From Sialis fuliginosa (Eukaryota; Arthropoda; Insecta; Megaloptera; Sialidae), in assembly GCA_961205875.1 (NCBI GenBank), contig OY540819.1, forward strand, positions 3,164,501-3,228,500: a DNA stretch of 64,000 bases, read 5' to 3'. Under the pieces are notes generated by a model. That model was given only the letters and a program-made list of their open reading frames with translations, did no database searches and was not told the DNA's origin. The translations under genes and the position numbers were made by a program. This document shows positions 1 to 11,609 of this stretch, piece after piece. The stretch's first letter is position 1; every line of letters starts with the position of its first letter.

Positions 1-180
1 CATGATTGGGGCTGGTAAAATTGTTTAATATTAAAATATAGGGTTGAGAATTATTATAAAATTATAATTTATTTATAAATTATGAGTACTTATATTTGAA
101 AATAGCTAAAAGTGCCTGATATTACAGTAAAAGTTGGTTCAGTCAGACAGACCAGGCATGACAGTCTAGAATAGTCTAGA
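1..180. other. AT-rich sequence, nothing recognised
   Basis: This is AT-rich sequence with short TAGTCTAGA-type repeats near its right end. I see no coding potential and no recognisable repeat. Confidence 0.4.
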
Positions 181-184
181 CTAG

Positions 185-373
185 GGTCCGCTGAATTTTT
201 GCCGGGAGTCCGTGAAACATGTTTGGCATAAATTAAAATACTTTTACATTTCCATTTACCAATGATTAATTAGTATTTAACAACCTTCTTTGTTTTTCTA
301 TCCGGAGGAGGGGGTCCCTGAAAAAAAATTATTCAAAAGGGGGTCCCTAGACCATATAAGTTTAAGAACCGCT
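185..373 (-). mobile_element. hAT transposon end fragment
   Basis: Read on the minus strand, the segment starts CAGCGGTTCTTAAACT and continues with runs of GGGACCCCC. This is the usual terminus of one hAT group whose ends begin CAGxGGTTCTxAA. The other terminus (around GGGTCCGC) is degraded and I could not assign an 8-bp target duplication, so this is a remnant rather than a complete element. Confidence 0.45.
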
Positions 374-1278
374 GGCTCTAGATCGACAGATAGCTATACA
401 AATTCTAAAAACTATCAAAATGAATAAATATGTTACCTGGATTCAATTTTATTAATTTTTATTAAAAGTTTAAATTGAAATGAATTTTCTTGAAATTAAA
501 GAAACTCTAGACAGTCAGTGGAGCTTTACACATTAGGTATTTTATGCAACTGCCTGGATTAAAAAAATTGCAAATAAAAATATTTTTTTGCTTTTACAAT
601 TGCTTGTAGAGCAAAAAAAGATATTGCCGAATGAAATTTTTTAGAATGTTGGTATACAATTTTCAAATATTTTTATGCAACAAAAAAACGAGGGCTCCAA
701 ATATTTATACCCTCTTACGCCCCCCCAACTTTTATAACGCACAACTGGCCAAAGGATTTACAAATGTTGGTTTTATACTAACATATTGACAATCTCTGTT
801 ATAATTTACGTCAAAACCAAAGCACCCCTGATAATATTTGAAGCCATAATTTATTAATTATAACATACATAAATATTTCACACGCAGTTAAAATTTATGT
901 ATCAGTTCTTATTGTTTTAAATGTAGACAGTTTTAACATAAAATCGACTGCACGTTTTATCTGGGCCGGTCGTAAATATCGCTAATCGTTGTTATAGCGG
1001 AGGTGAAAGACATTTTCAATCTATTTTGTGTTTCATATATATCATTAACGTGAATTATGGGTACCAACGTGAAGGAAATTAATTGTGATACTGTGTAGTG
1101 GCAGTATTGAAAACCGTCGATGTATTTTAATAAAATTTGATGTATGTTTCGAAATATACATATGTTATGGATGGATATTTTTTTTAGAATTGATGGATGC
1201 ATAAGCTATAAGCTAGATCAGTGATTTTGAAACTTTTTTTTGTTTATTTTAAGAAATGCAATTTTTTGTATTAAAAAA
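374..1278. other. Intergenic AT-rich DNA
   Basis: No gene recognised. A minus-strand frame of 81 codons (957-1202) is rich in I, N, Y and S and looks like a chance opening. A CAGTGATTTTGAAAC motif near 1220 resembles a decayed hAT terminus, but no partner end was found. Confidence 0.4.
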
Positions 1279-1370
1279 CTAACGATCCGCTCGCGGCTTC
1301 GACTGTGTTTTGGAAATATTAGAATTTTTTTACCTATCATCTAACAAGGGATCTTTACGAAGTGTATCTC
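1279..1370 (-). repeat. Retroposon tail fragment
   Basis: On the minus strand this contains CGAAGCCGCGAGCGGATCG. It is a diverged version of the tail motif CGAAGCCGCGGGCA seen near 8709, 28590 and 30405 in this window and common at the ends of insect retroposons. Only the tail is left. Confidence 0.4.
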
Positions 1371-1380
1371 GCCAATTTTA

Positions 1381-1965
1381 AACTCATAGTTCAATCGAAT
1401 TTAAATGCACTTTTAAATTTATAGATGCCATTAAAAAACACCCTTAAAATTTAATTTAAATAATAAATTAATAGTTTTATAATTCACGGTACCTACCTTA
1501 GTAACAAATGCAATTAAATTCAAATTGCCAGACTTACCAATACTAGTCCGTATATGAAACTGTTACCAAAATTATACGGCGGCCATTTTTTCTTCAATGT
1601 CATAATCGTCATTTCCATGAATATTATCCCAGAGGCGTCAATTGAAAATTTATAGTAAATATGCTTTAAATTACAATTGAATTTAGTATGTATGAGAGAT
1701 GATAGTTCCAAATAGACGTTTCTCTGTTAATCAATTATCACTGAAATACTTTTAAAGACAATATAAAACATTTATTATTAATTAATTTTATAATTTAAAA
1801 CAATTGATATTTATTTTATAATCTGAATGATACGCCAATGACTCGTGGAGCGATATGGTAACAATTTTGTATTATGTTATTGAGGATACTTATTACAAAA
1901 CTAATATGAAAAATATTTTAAATATAGGAAAAATATCATAGAACATGGAAGTCATGTATGGTTAT
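1381..1965 (-). repeat. Interspersed repeat (family M), copy 1, split by MITE L
   Basis: Three blocks match 13482-13870 in inverted order: about 1381-1440, about 1504-1530 and about 1938-1965. The last contains GAACATGGAAGTCATG. Between the second and third blocks sits MITE L (1541-1865), which has no counterpart in the 13-kb copy, so L is probably a later insertion. Confidence 0.45.
1541..1865 (+). mobile_element. MITE family L, copy 1
   Basis: About 325 bp matching 49972-50302 in opposite orientation along its length, including GCGGCCATTTT and the block around GAGGCGTCAATTGAAAA. Both copies have GTTACCA near one side and TGGTAAC near the other, so short inverted termini are likely. Exact ends and target duplication are not resolved. 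No coding sequence is visible. Confidence 0.55.
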
Positions 1966-1985
1966 TTTTAGCAAGAATTACAATC

Positions 1986-2613
1986 AATCAGAAATCGATT
2001 CGGGCTGTCAGAACTCTAGTATGAGTATTTCTAACCAGTGTTATTTATTTTGACCGGACTATTATTTCTTCACTACGTTAAATTCAAACATCCTACATAG
2101 CAGCATTAAAGCGTACACAATTATATAACACACAAAGTTAATTTGAACAATAAACATCGCAGAAAACGACGATTTAAATCAGACTTACAAATTATAATCA
2201 CATTTTATAGCGCAGATAGAGTGGATGGGCCATTAGTGGGGATTATCAATATTTCAAGATTATTATTTTCAACGCAGTGTATTCATTAGGTGTACCTAAC
2301 TCCATGCAATGTAGATAATGGACGGAATAATTCACGGATAATCCTACATTACCAGTCACCAAATCAATGTTTATTATCACTGTTACGATTGTGAAGGGGT
2401 AACCAAGACATTAAGTTTTAATTAAAGGTGTGCGTTCTGATAAATATTTAATTTTGGTGTACTCTGTTTTTTAACTAAATGTTTTCGACGCTGTGTGAGG
2501 ATTTTTTGTTGCGGTAATTATTTTTATTTCGTTTAGCTTTTTTGTATGTACATAAAAAGATATTTATTTTTTTAATGTATGTATGTATTCTAGGAAAATA
2601 TAAGTAATTTAAA
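1986..2613. other. Intergenic segment with homeodomain-like motifs
   Basis: Apparently unique sequence. The part at about 2210-2400 is less biased than its surroundings. It holds GGGGATTATC (near 2240) and GGATAATCC (2336-2344), both close to K50-class homeodomain sites, plus several TAAT cores. These are motif matches only; function is not demonstrated. Confidence 0.3.
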
Positions 2614-2614
2614 A

Positions 2615-3330
2615 CAGTGGTTCTTAAACTGTGAAGATTCTGAAATGGAATAAAAAATGGGGTTATATCAGGACTGGGGATTTTTTTATAAATTCTTCAG
2701 GAGGGTTTGCAACATTAGGAAAACCATAAAAGTGAGTAGTCTGAAAGTTTTGCTGGGGAAAAATTAAAAGGTAATTTTAAAAGATAAATCCAAACATTTT
2801 AAACGGCGTTTTACTTTACATATAAAAATGTAAGTATTGTTTAATAACCAAAAAAAAATTATTTATTTACTTTAAAAAATGTCAATTTTTTGCAGTTAAA
2901 AAAGTAGATACACATAACTTATTGCTATTCTGATTCATCGAACAATAATATTAATTTTGCTCAATATGTAGTCCAAATTTGAAGTCAATCGGTTCTGTAG
3001 TTTCTTAAATAGCATAAAAAGTTTCAACATACTATATCATCAATATCGTTTCAGGGTTCATAATTTCAGCAGGAATGCTAAAAAAATCAGAAAAAAATCA
3101 TAAACGTTAAGAATTAGGTGTAGATTAAGCCAAAATTATAAATTGTTTATTTTCTTATAACTGCTGAACTATTGGTTTTAAAGAAAAAGTTTTTCGACAA
3201 AAAATATTTCTCACGATGTGAGAAACAAATTTTGTCCTTACACGTTTTTCAAAATTTTCAATAATTTAAGTGGAGGGTGGGTGGGTGATGGTACGGGGCA
3301 CGAATTGTGCAAGTACAGCTTGCACTTGTC
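2615..3330 (+). repeat. Degraded hAT left end and flanking AT-rich repeat
   Basis: CAGTGGTTCTTAAACTG at 2615 is a typical hAT terminus, but no matching right end was found. Around 2970-3010 there is a stretch reading 'gaagtcaatcggttctgtag', a type often seen beside tetranucleotide microsatellites in insect repeats. No gene is visible. Confidence 0.35.
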
Positions 3331-4155
3331 TTTTTGCTTCCTCGCAATATCGAAGATACGAGAAGCTATGTGATCGTTTCAGATTGAGACAAAAAAAAAG
3401 TTCTCCAATTTCAAAATTTTAAATTGATTTATCCGTTTCACGTCAAGACAAACACTTTTCGTTCCGTGTCTGTCTGTCTGTCCGTGTGTCTGTCCGTCCG
3501 TCCGTCCGTCTGTCCCCTGAATCCTTGTCACACGCATAACTCATGAACCACTGAACCGATATTATTGAAACTTGGTCGGATGGTTGGGTTTGGTTTGAGT
3601 ACGGTCCCATTTCAAAATCATCAAAATCGTGTGTAAGGGGGAGGGGTGACAACCCAAAATATTTCTTTTTTCAAGATATCTCAACAACGACACATGTTAC
3701 GAGAAAATTTTATAGAATATTTTTTGTAGAGCATTAAATTTCCTATAATATGGGTCTACTACGTTTGTTGTAAAATATTCCCTTACAAGAGATTTATCTC
3801 AATTTATTTTAAAAATTCGTGTTTTGTTTTTGTAAGTTGATATTTGATTGGATATATTAAATGTCATTTTGACATTTTAAATGTCATTTTGGCGTTTTAA
3901 ATGTCACTTTGATGTTTTAAATGTCATTTTGACATTTGCATAAATTTAGATTTAGATTGAAATTGTCAAAAAATTAAAAATATATGAAAAAATATTCAGG
4001 TGCGTTTTAAGAAAAATTTCGAACTAAGATTTTTTAGTAAAATTTGTATAAAAATTAAATGATTAACCAATGCCAGGCAATTTATCTGAACACTATTGGT
4101 TTTAGTGAATTTAGCACGAGGAAGCACTGTGCATTTACTTGGCAGATGTTTTTTT
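3331..4155 (+). repeat. Interspersed repeat family A, copy 1
   Basis: One of four copies in the window (others at 17843, 36228 and 38310). It begins TTTTGCTTCCTCGCAATATC and ends CTTGGCAGATGTTTTTTT. In order it carries a TCTG/TCCG microsatellite (about 3463-3512), a block conserved in all copies (about 3513-3660), about four tandem units of AAATGTCATTTTGACATTT type (about 3858-3940) and an AT-rich right part. The motif GCTTCCTCG at the left recurs inverted near the right end, but true terminal inverted repeats are not evident. A 60-70-codon minus-strand frame opens here only because the DNA is repeated, so I do not call a protein. The superfamily is unassigned; a non-autonomous DNA element is likely. 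Confidence 0.75.
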
Positions 4156-4980
4156 ATTTTAATAAAATACAGTTTTTCTGTCAGAACTTTCATAATATCG
4201 CGCAATATTCAATACATACATAAATTATGTATTTTAACAATTTACACCCTACATTAAACTCCTACATATCATTACCGTCGATACTCAAACCCCCCTAACC
4301 ACACTACTGCCACTATTTATCACATCTGGCTATGAGTGGCTGCACCAGTTAGTAGCACCATCACCCCCTTGAATACGTAGTAAATCTATGAGAGCTACAT
4401 TGCATACAATATATGAGCTATGTTCATGCAGACGACACAACCGTATTTGCAATATGTTTAACATACATTAGCCACTTATAAACATTCAATGGTCATCGTG
4501 TTCGCCGCCAGGGGTCTCTACTAGTACTGTTCTGTTGTACTACATACAAGTATCACGAAAAAAGCGTTGTTAATTTATGTTGTTGTTTGTTTTTTTGTGT
4601 GTGTGTGTGGTGGAGTTGTTGTTAACAACAGTGCTTGCTGCTGTTGTTGTGATGTTTTTATTATTTATTTGAATGTAGAAAATGGCGGGTAAGGTGTAAG
4701 TGGGTAATTTAATTTATTTATCTAGAGTTTAGGTTGTTCATAAGTTTTTTCTTGTATTTAGTGAGTATTTTACCATATATTAAACACACTAATATGTCCC
4801 ATGAGCAGTTTCAAATCAGACACGGGTTCATTTTTTAAATGTGTTTAACATTGAATACGTCTCAAAACACTAGATGGCGTTATATATGTTTACATGTTTT
4901 AGGGAGGAGCATAGACTTAGAGCTCTATGTCTCACAGGAGGGGAAGTGTATTTTGAGGTATCGTGGTGGTATATGCCTTT
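4156..4980. other. Apparently unique intergenic DNA
   Basis: Mixed-composition sequence with a short GT run (about 4597-4609) and a TGCTGCTGTTGTTGT stretch near 4635. Around 4910-4940 there is CATAGACTTAGAG followed directly by CTCTATGTCT, which resembles two family D termini fused together. No gene is recognised. Confidence 0.35.
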
Positions 4981-5340
4981 ACGTCAATAAAATAAAAGAT
5001 AGAATAAAATGAATGGGGCATAAACTATAGATTATATTATTTTCTACAATATGTATTAAATGAATTTTTTTTAAAGTTACAATTTAATACATTTATGATT
5101 TAGTCAAAGATTAAAAAAAAACACTGTTCATTCTTAGTATTACGTATAAGAAAGTCCCATGGTATCTATGGTAAACACGCACACTGCTCAATCACTGTAA
5201 TACATATAAGAAAGTCCCATGACACTCATTCCAGATATTTCTTCTGTTTTTCAACAATTTGTTTTTTCTAAAAAATAAATAGAATAGAACATAAATTATA
5301 GATAATAATATTACCTACAATTTAACTTGGCCATTTTTCT
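4980..5340 (+). repeat. Repeat with tandem ATAAGAAAGTCCCATG motif
   Basis: The motif ATAAGAAAGTCCCATG occurs twice, 60 bp apart (near 5146 and 5206). It recurs near 41005, in decayed form near 24032, and inverted near 31375. Flanks such as 'aacataaattatagataat' are shared with repeats at 15020 and 31250, so these are parts of one dispersed family with internal tandem structure. No coding capacity. Confidence 0.5.
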
Positions 5341-6085
5341 CTAATTCGCACTGTTTCAAAGTAATTCGAAAAATTAAAAAATCGAGCTTGAGGCTTGCTT
5401 CCACTCTTTCAATGAGTGTTATAATTACAAATATATTATGCATGGAAAATAAAAAAAATGTTTATAAAAATGAGGATCATCAAAACTATTTTCTTCTAAT
5501 TCATTTTGTTACGATTTTAATTTCTCTACTAGATAATTATTTATTTATTTAAATAATAAAAAAGCACCTACAAAATAAAAATCAATTATTCATGGTTATG
5601 TCCAATAATGTATGTATTTTTTGTCAAGAATATGGGTTTCTAGTCGGGCTTTGAAAGTGTTTTTAAAAGTCTGGTGTGCAAACATCTTGATGTAATATAA
5701 TGAATAAACCTTTCTAGTCTTGTTGCATTGTATTTTTCCTAGAAAGTCTAAAAATGCATTTTGAAGTTTAAAGTTTTAAACTGCTTGATTTCTCCTCTAT
5801 CCCTTTTTTCACCGCCCCCGCACTTGACCAACACTTAGCGACAATCTTCTCGCACAATGACATTTTTTGAGTCCCTACCATTTTTACTGTAAGGTATGAC
5901 AAAATTCGTTATAAAAATAGATAAAATCGACGTCTACTGTTATTTTAAAAAATGGTTTGTATATTAGCTAAATACCAAATTTGGTGCTAGTGTTGCCATC
6001 TATAGGGATGCGGAAAAAAGTTATAATATGCAGAATGGGTTATATTAGTATGTTTAATATATGATTTTACTGTAGTGTATTCAAT
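5341..6085. other. AT-rich intergenic DNA
   Basis: No repeat or gene that I can name. A CGCCCCCGC stretch near 5812 is the only GC-rich patch. Confidence 0.35.
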
Positions 6086-6086
6086 C

Positions 6087-6560
6087 AGGGCCGGCAAAAC
6101 GGGTGTGAAGGGTGGTGCACTGCACGTGATCGGCGAGTAGACCGACCTCGTACTGTCGTTATTTTTTATCTATATTTTATCATATAATAACATGTCCTGA
6201 CTGATTCATCATCGCCGAGCCGAAACCTCTGGACCTAGAAACGTGAAATGTCAAGAGTGTCTTCCTTTTATGATGTAAACACGAAATTCAACCTCTAAGA
6301 GGGTAAAAAGGGGTGTAAAAGTTTGTGTGGGGAAACATATTTTTTGGTACTTTACTTAAAATTTAAAATAAATACTCTACAATACGAATAATATACACGT
6401 ATTTCAGCATTTTCCAAATTCCCATTTGTAAAGGGGTGGAAATGTTTGTATGAAGAATTTTGTTTGTTTGTATTCACTCGAATGAAACTTGGCACAAATA
6501 CTCTACAAGACAAAATGCATTTTCGAAAATTCAATCTCTATGCAATGTGAGTTTTTTTTT
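6087..6560 (+). repeat. hAT-type terminus plus insect retroposon remnant
   Basis: CAGGGCCGGCAAAACGG at 6087 resembles a hAT terminus. From about 6195 the sequence reads 'ctgactgattcatcatcgcc', then 'gagccgaaacctctggac', then AATTCAACCTCTAAGAGGG and AAGGGGTG. This order is typical of a retroposon 3' region that is extremely common in insects. It is diverged and incomplete, with no reverse transcriptase coding left. Confidence 0.45.
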
Positions 6561-6654
6561 ATTAACCCCGTATAAGCCATTGAGCAACTAAAGAAAATTG
6601 TATGTATATAGTATTTTATGTACATATGTACCTAGTTATTGTTCACATTCCATG

Positions 6655-6840
6655 TCAGTGGCGTACCGTAGATTTTCTGCCGCCCGGGGCAGATGGCAAT
6701 ATGAAAATCGAAGACTTTTTTTCTCGTTACTCCTACAAATTTCCCGCCCCCAATTTAATTTTATATTTATATATATTTAATTTTTTTCTAAAGTCGGCCC
6801 TAGAAAAGTGCCGTCCGGAGCAAGCCTTCCTCTCCCTTTC
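6655..6840 (+). mobile_element. hAT remnant with CAGTGGCGTA end
   Basis: Starts CAGTGGCGTACCGTAG and continues GCCGCCCGGGGCAG, the same terminus type as the intact elements at 37502 and 49033. No CGCCACTG right terminus is present, so the right side is lost or decayed. The frames that open here are chance products. Confidence 0.5.
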
Positions 6841-7231
6841 GATACACTACTGTTCCATGTACATTGTACATACATACATAAAAATATTCTAATAGTTGTC
6901 ACACAGTCAGTATTATTACCACATTCCATCTTTCATACTTCCCAGAAGAAAACGGAAAAATAATAATACCTATCCTCCTGAAATACATCGCAAACACACA
7001 CACAGACAAGATTTATATACGCGGAATTCAATTAAGTTCACTTTATTCAAACGCAATATGCATTTTAAAAATTCTATTTGAATATATTTCCCACCCTCCG
7101 GTTTTTCATTGCACGGTAAATCCTCACACATTTTTGTTTTCTTTCCACTTTTGCGATGATCGCCTGTTTAGGAGTCAGCACCACGTTCCGCTATAAGAAA
7201 TTGTGTAAACAAATTATCTGCCAGCGCTCTG
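6841..7231. other. Intergenic DNA
   Basis: Mixed sequence with ACAC and TACATA runs. No gene or named repeat is recognised. Confidence 0.35.
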
Positions 7232-7670
7232 TGTGTGTGATAGTAGCGGCCCACAGGCGGTTGTAGCGCGGACGTTCCAAACAGGACTGGAATAGGCTGG
7301 GCGTATATTTTAATGGGGCCTTTATGTAAAATGTATTTAGTGTGATAGTATAGTTGCTATAATCGATAAGTGACTCAGACTGTATTTAATGTGATAGTAG
7401 TGGCCCACAGGCGGTTGTAGCGCGGAGGTTCCAAACAGGACTGGAATAGGCTGGGCGTATATTTTAATGGGGCCTTTATGTAAAATGTATTAAGTGTGAT
7501 AGTATAGTTGCTATAAGCGATAAGTGTCTCAAGCTCTATTTAATGTGATAGTCGTGGCCCAAAAGTGATTGTGGCGCGGAAGTTTCGAACAAGACTGGAA
7601 TAGGCTAGACGTATATTTTAATGGGGCTTTTTATGAAAAATGTATTTAGTGTGGTAGTTGTAGCTATAGG
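7232..7670 (+). repeat. 154-bp tandem repeat, about 2.8 copies
   Basis: The anchor TAGTAGCGGCCCACAGG and its variants start at 7241, 7395 and 7549, giving an exact period of 154 bp. Each unit contains the GGCGGTTGTAGCGCGG-type block, AACAGGACTGGAATAGGCT and ATTTTAATGGGGCC. Units 1 and 2 are nearly identical; unit 3 is clearly more diverged. Non-coding, minisatellite-like. Confidence 0.8.
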
Positions 7671-8708
7671 TTTGAAATCAAGGGGACTGTAAGAAAAAAT
7701 GATTTGAATAAATGTTATTGGTTTTCAAGGGAGAAATAAGATGGTGATATTTTTAACATTGATTTACAAATAGAAAAATGTTTTTATTTCGGAATCTTAT
7801 TCTGTTGGAAAAAATCTATTGAAGAACATATTTTTTTCTGAGACATCTATTTTTTATGATATTTAACAAAATAATTACCGATTTTAGAAAATTTTACTTA
7901 TTTAAGTAATAAATTAATTAAATAATTAAATTACAAGATGATGTATCAAAAAACAAAAAAAACATGTTTGATTTTTCAAATAAAATAATATTCTGAAATA
8001 AAAAATATAGGTTTCTGTTAAAAAAAGTAATATTCATCTTCAAAAATACAGTTCTGATGGTGATTTCCACCAATGTTTCGGCTCACAATGCAATCACTGT
8101 ATTTAGAGCTTTAAAACTTGGTAAACCAAATAAAATTATAAAGACTACCTTACAGAAATATGAACAGATAAGGTAAAATAATTGTTTACCAAATTATTAA
8201 TAAAATAAATTGTAAATACAGTCCCGTATTTCGCAGATTTTCTTAAACTGGCTTCGACCCTGTACTATAGACTATAGTAGTGCTAAAAAGAGAGAAGGGG
8301 TAGAGGGGGTGACAAGGTCGAGCCACAACCCCTAGACGCTATCTACTGTTCGCATGTGTTCGCCGTTTCGACTGCTCGTTATCACACGATTACAACTCTC
8401 TTTGGCGTTCAAAGTATTAACTTTACACACACGCCCCCTCCCTCCTAGTTAACGGGAAGCTGTTTTAGATTTCCATACAGTAGTGGTACCGGTTATTGAT
8501 TATTTTATCTCGTATGCAAGCGCGCGATTTTGTTGGACAGATAAATTGATATGTGTGTGCGATTGGTATGCCGTTAAATTTTCATGCTGCTGCTGATGCT
8601 TGAAAAATTTATTTTATGTGTATATGAAATGCTCGTAAAAAGGGGAACCGATTTTTTTTTGATACTGTTGTAATTTTGCTATGTATTTTGCTTTCTTATT
8701 ATTTATAT
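7671..8708. other. Intergenic DNA with one richer patch
   Basis: AT-rich to about 8240. At 8250-8500 there is a more balanced, apparently unique stretch (around GACAAGGTCGAGCC and TGTTCGCCGTTTCGAC). No frame, splice pattern or known repeat supports a gene. Confidence 0.35.
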
Positions 8709-8847
8709 ACTAGCGGACTTGCCCGCGGCTTCGCCCGCGTTGTGTAATTTTTTTATGTTGGCAGTACTAATAATATTTTCAGACAGGGGATGTAATATAA
8801 ATTTTTATTTTTTTGTTTTTTATTCATCATACAGTGTAACCTTAATA

Positions 8848-11320
8848 CACTGCTTGTCACAATTAGTGGGACACTTTTTCAATGTAACACAGTTTTGGTA
8901 AAAATTGTCATATTAATATGAAAATTCATAAAAATCATTAGTGTGGTGTTGTATCAAAGCCCAAAGAGTAAAAACTTTGTGCGTGCATCGATAGCGGGTG
9001 TACAACCCTTGGAGGGGTGAAAAATGGAAAGTGACAATTTCAAGTATTGAAAAAAAAGTTTAAAAACTGTTTATTTCAAGATAATGATAAAATTCACATT
9101 AATTTTTATACGTAGAACTTATTTGAACCCTAAAGGTATAAACTATATTTTTAAATCAATATTTAATTCTATTTATCACCTGTTATCATCCCCTAAATTT
9201 AGGTTATTAGAAATATAGGAAAATATGAAAGAAATTTTAAAAATCTTCAAGGGTTGTTAGAAATAATCATAATAAATATAAATTTACAATTTCAATAAAA
9301 TCCAGTAATTTTCAACCACTTTTCTACCCTTTAATATTCAACCCCCTGTGTATTACAATTAATTCGAACAACGTAGGTAAAGATAAATTTTTGAAATTTA
9401 CAAAATAGGTAGTAAACAGTATACACAACGGTACTGTATGTTAAAAAACACAAATAAATTATAAGGGTAGGCATCAACCCTTAAATACTAAACCGCCCCA
9501 AATAATAGGGTAGAATATTAAATTTCAGTGTGATTTTATAAGAAATCAATTAATGCTCTTATTTGAAGATTTTTGTGAAAATTTTGTGCACCACAATTCA
9601 CCCCTACGGATGTAGCTACCCTAAATTTAAAAAATATACACTTTTTTTAAAACATCGTATCTAAAAATTCAGTGGAATTTTTTTATCATCCTTTCTTAAT
9701 ATAAAAGGTCGATATTTGATCTTTCTACACCGGTAAAATTAAAACAATACACTATCAGGAACTACCCTTAAATTATTATTTCTTAAAAATAAAATAAATT
9801 TTATTTCAATTAATATTGAAAATTTAGGTATCTATGGAAATTAATGGACAATTTACGAGTTTTTCATAAGTTTGACTCAAATTAATTCAATCGTTCTGAG
9901 ACGTTGAAATTTACTGAATGTGTTATAAAGTGTGTATACAACAGAATTGTATGTTAAAAAACACAAATAAATTTTAAGGGTAGTCATCAACCCTTAAAAA
10001 CTAAATCACCCCCGATAATAGGATTGTAAATTAAATTCAATTGCGATTTTATGAAATATCAATTAAAGCTGTTATTTGACAATTTTTTTGAAAATTTTGT
10101 GCACCACAATTCACCCCTACGGATATAGGTACCCTCAATTTAAAAAAATATACACATTTTTTTAAATATGGTATCTAGACAGTCCGTGGTATTTTTGTTT
10201 CATCCTTTCGTAATATAAAAGGCTGACATTTGTTCTTTCGTTACCGGTAAAATTAAAACAATACATTATCAGAAACGTGTCAAAACGATTGGATTAATTT
10301 GAGCCAAACTCGTAAATTGTCCATTAATTTCCATAGATACCTAAATTTTCAATATTAATTGAAATAAAATTTATTTTATTTTTAAGAAATAATAATTTAA
10401 GGGTAGTTCCTGATAGTGTATTGTTTTAATTTTACCGGTGTAGAAAGATCAAATATCGACCTTTTATATTAAGAAAGGATGATAAAAAAATTCCACTGAA
10501 TTTTTAGATACGATGTTTTAAAAAAAGTGTATATTTTTTAAATTTAGGGTAGCTACATCCGTAGGGGTGAATTGTGGTGCACAAAATTTTCACAAAAATC
10601 TTCAAATAAGAGCATTAATTGATTTCTTATAAAATCACACTGAAATTTAATATTCTACCCTATTATTTGGGGCGGTTTAGTATTTAAGGGTTGATGCCTA
10701 CCCTTATAATTTATTTGTGTTTTTTAACATACAGTACCGTTGTGTATACTGTTTACTACCTATTTTGTAAATTTCAAAAATTTATCTTTACCTACGTTGT
10801 TCGAATTAATTGTAATACACAGGGGGTTGAATATTAAAGGGTAGAAAAGTGGTTGAAAATTACTGGATTTTATTGAAATTGTAAATTTATATTTATTATG
10901 ATTATTTCTAACAACCCTTGAAGATTTTTAAAATTTCTTTCATATTTTCCTATATTTCTAATAACCTAAATTTAGGGGATGATAACAGGTGATAAATAGA
11001 ATTAAATATTGATTTAAAAATATAGTTTATACCTTTAGGGTTCAAATAAGTTCTACGTATAAAAATTAATCTGAATTTTATCATTATCTTGAAATAAACA
11101 GTTTTTAAACTTTTTTTTCAATACTTGAAATTGTCACTTTCCATTTTTCACCCCTCCAAGGGTTGTACACCCGCTATCGATGCACGCACAAAGTTTTTAC
11201 TCTTTGGGCTTTGAAACAACACCATACTAATGATTTTTATGAATTTTCATATTAATATGACAATTTTTACCAAAACTGTGTTACATTGAAAAAGTGTCCC
11301 ACTAATTGTGACAAGCAGTG
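8848..11320. mobile_element. 2,473-bp Tc1/mariner-type fold-back palindrome
   Basis: Termini are CACTGCTTGTCACAATTAGT and its reverse complement, flanked by TA at 8846-8847 and 11321-11322. The left arm (8848-9862) and right arm (10306-11320) are both exactly 1,015 bp with no length difference. By eye they differ at only a few bases. The 443-bp spacer (9863-10305) holds a diverged direct copy of the inner arm module (about 9412-9790 versus about 9922-10283). No transposase frame exists. TA duplication and the CACTG start fit Tc1/mariner; family identity is otherwise unknown. It sits inside the left end of the pogo-like element, so it is younger than that element. Confidence 0.9.
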
Positions 11321-11534
11321 TATAACGAGCCTCAATATAACGATTTCCTCGATTTAACAAATTCGAAATCCCCTACTAAGAGCTAATGCAAAATATACCT
11401 TTATATTACGAATACATTTGTCAACAACCTCTTTATAACGAATTTTTCGATAGGTTCAGACACGTTAAATTTTTCGTAAGACAATCATAATTGTTTTTTT
11501 GCTGTTTGTCACTGTTGCTAGTTTTAAAGTTGCA

Positions 11535-11609
11535 ATGGTTGAAAAACAAAAAAGGTATTCCTTAACCGTTGCAAAGAAACGAGAAATCATTAAGTATGTA
11601 TATAGATGA
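11535..11609 (+). pseudogene. Pogo-like transposase N-terminal stub
   Basis: An ATG frame of 24 codons begins MVEKQKRYSLTVAKKREIIK and ends at a TGA. The pattern of basic residues followed by 'L T x x x K R E I I K' matches the start of the N-terminal helix-turn-helix DNA-binding domain of pogo/Tigger/CENP-B-type transposases. A complete protein of this family is several hundred residues long, so all but the first helix region is deleted. Its position inside an element with pogo-type inverted ends and TA duplication supports the call. It is not a functional gene. Confidence 0.65.

Noticed and set aside
957-1202. 81-codon minus-strand frame
   Set aside because: I/N/Y/S-rich, typical of random AT-rich DNA; no homologue recognised.
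3443-3652. Minus-strand frame encoding a 60-70-residue peptide that recurs at 36339 and 38812
   Set aside because: It recurs because the family A DNA recurs. It runs through the GTCT/GTCC tract (giving RTDGRTDT-type residues) and has no domain.
4913-4936. Fused D-like termini as a real MITE
   Set aside because: Kept only as a low-interest finding; without a target duplication it is not listed as a feature.
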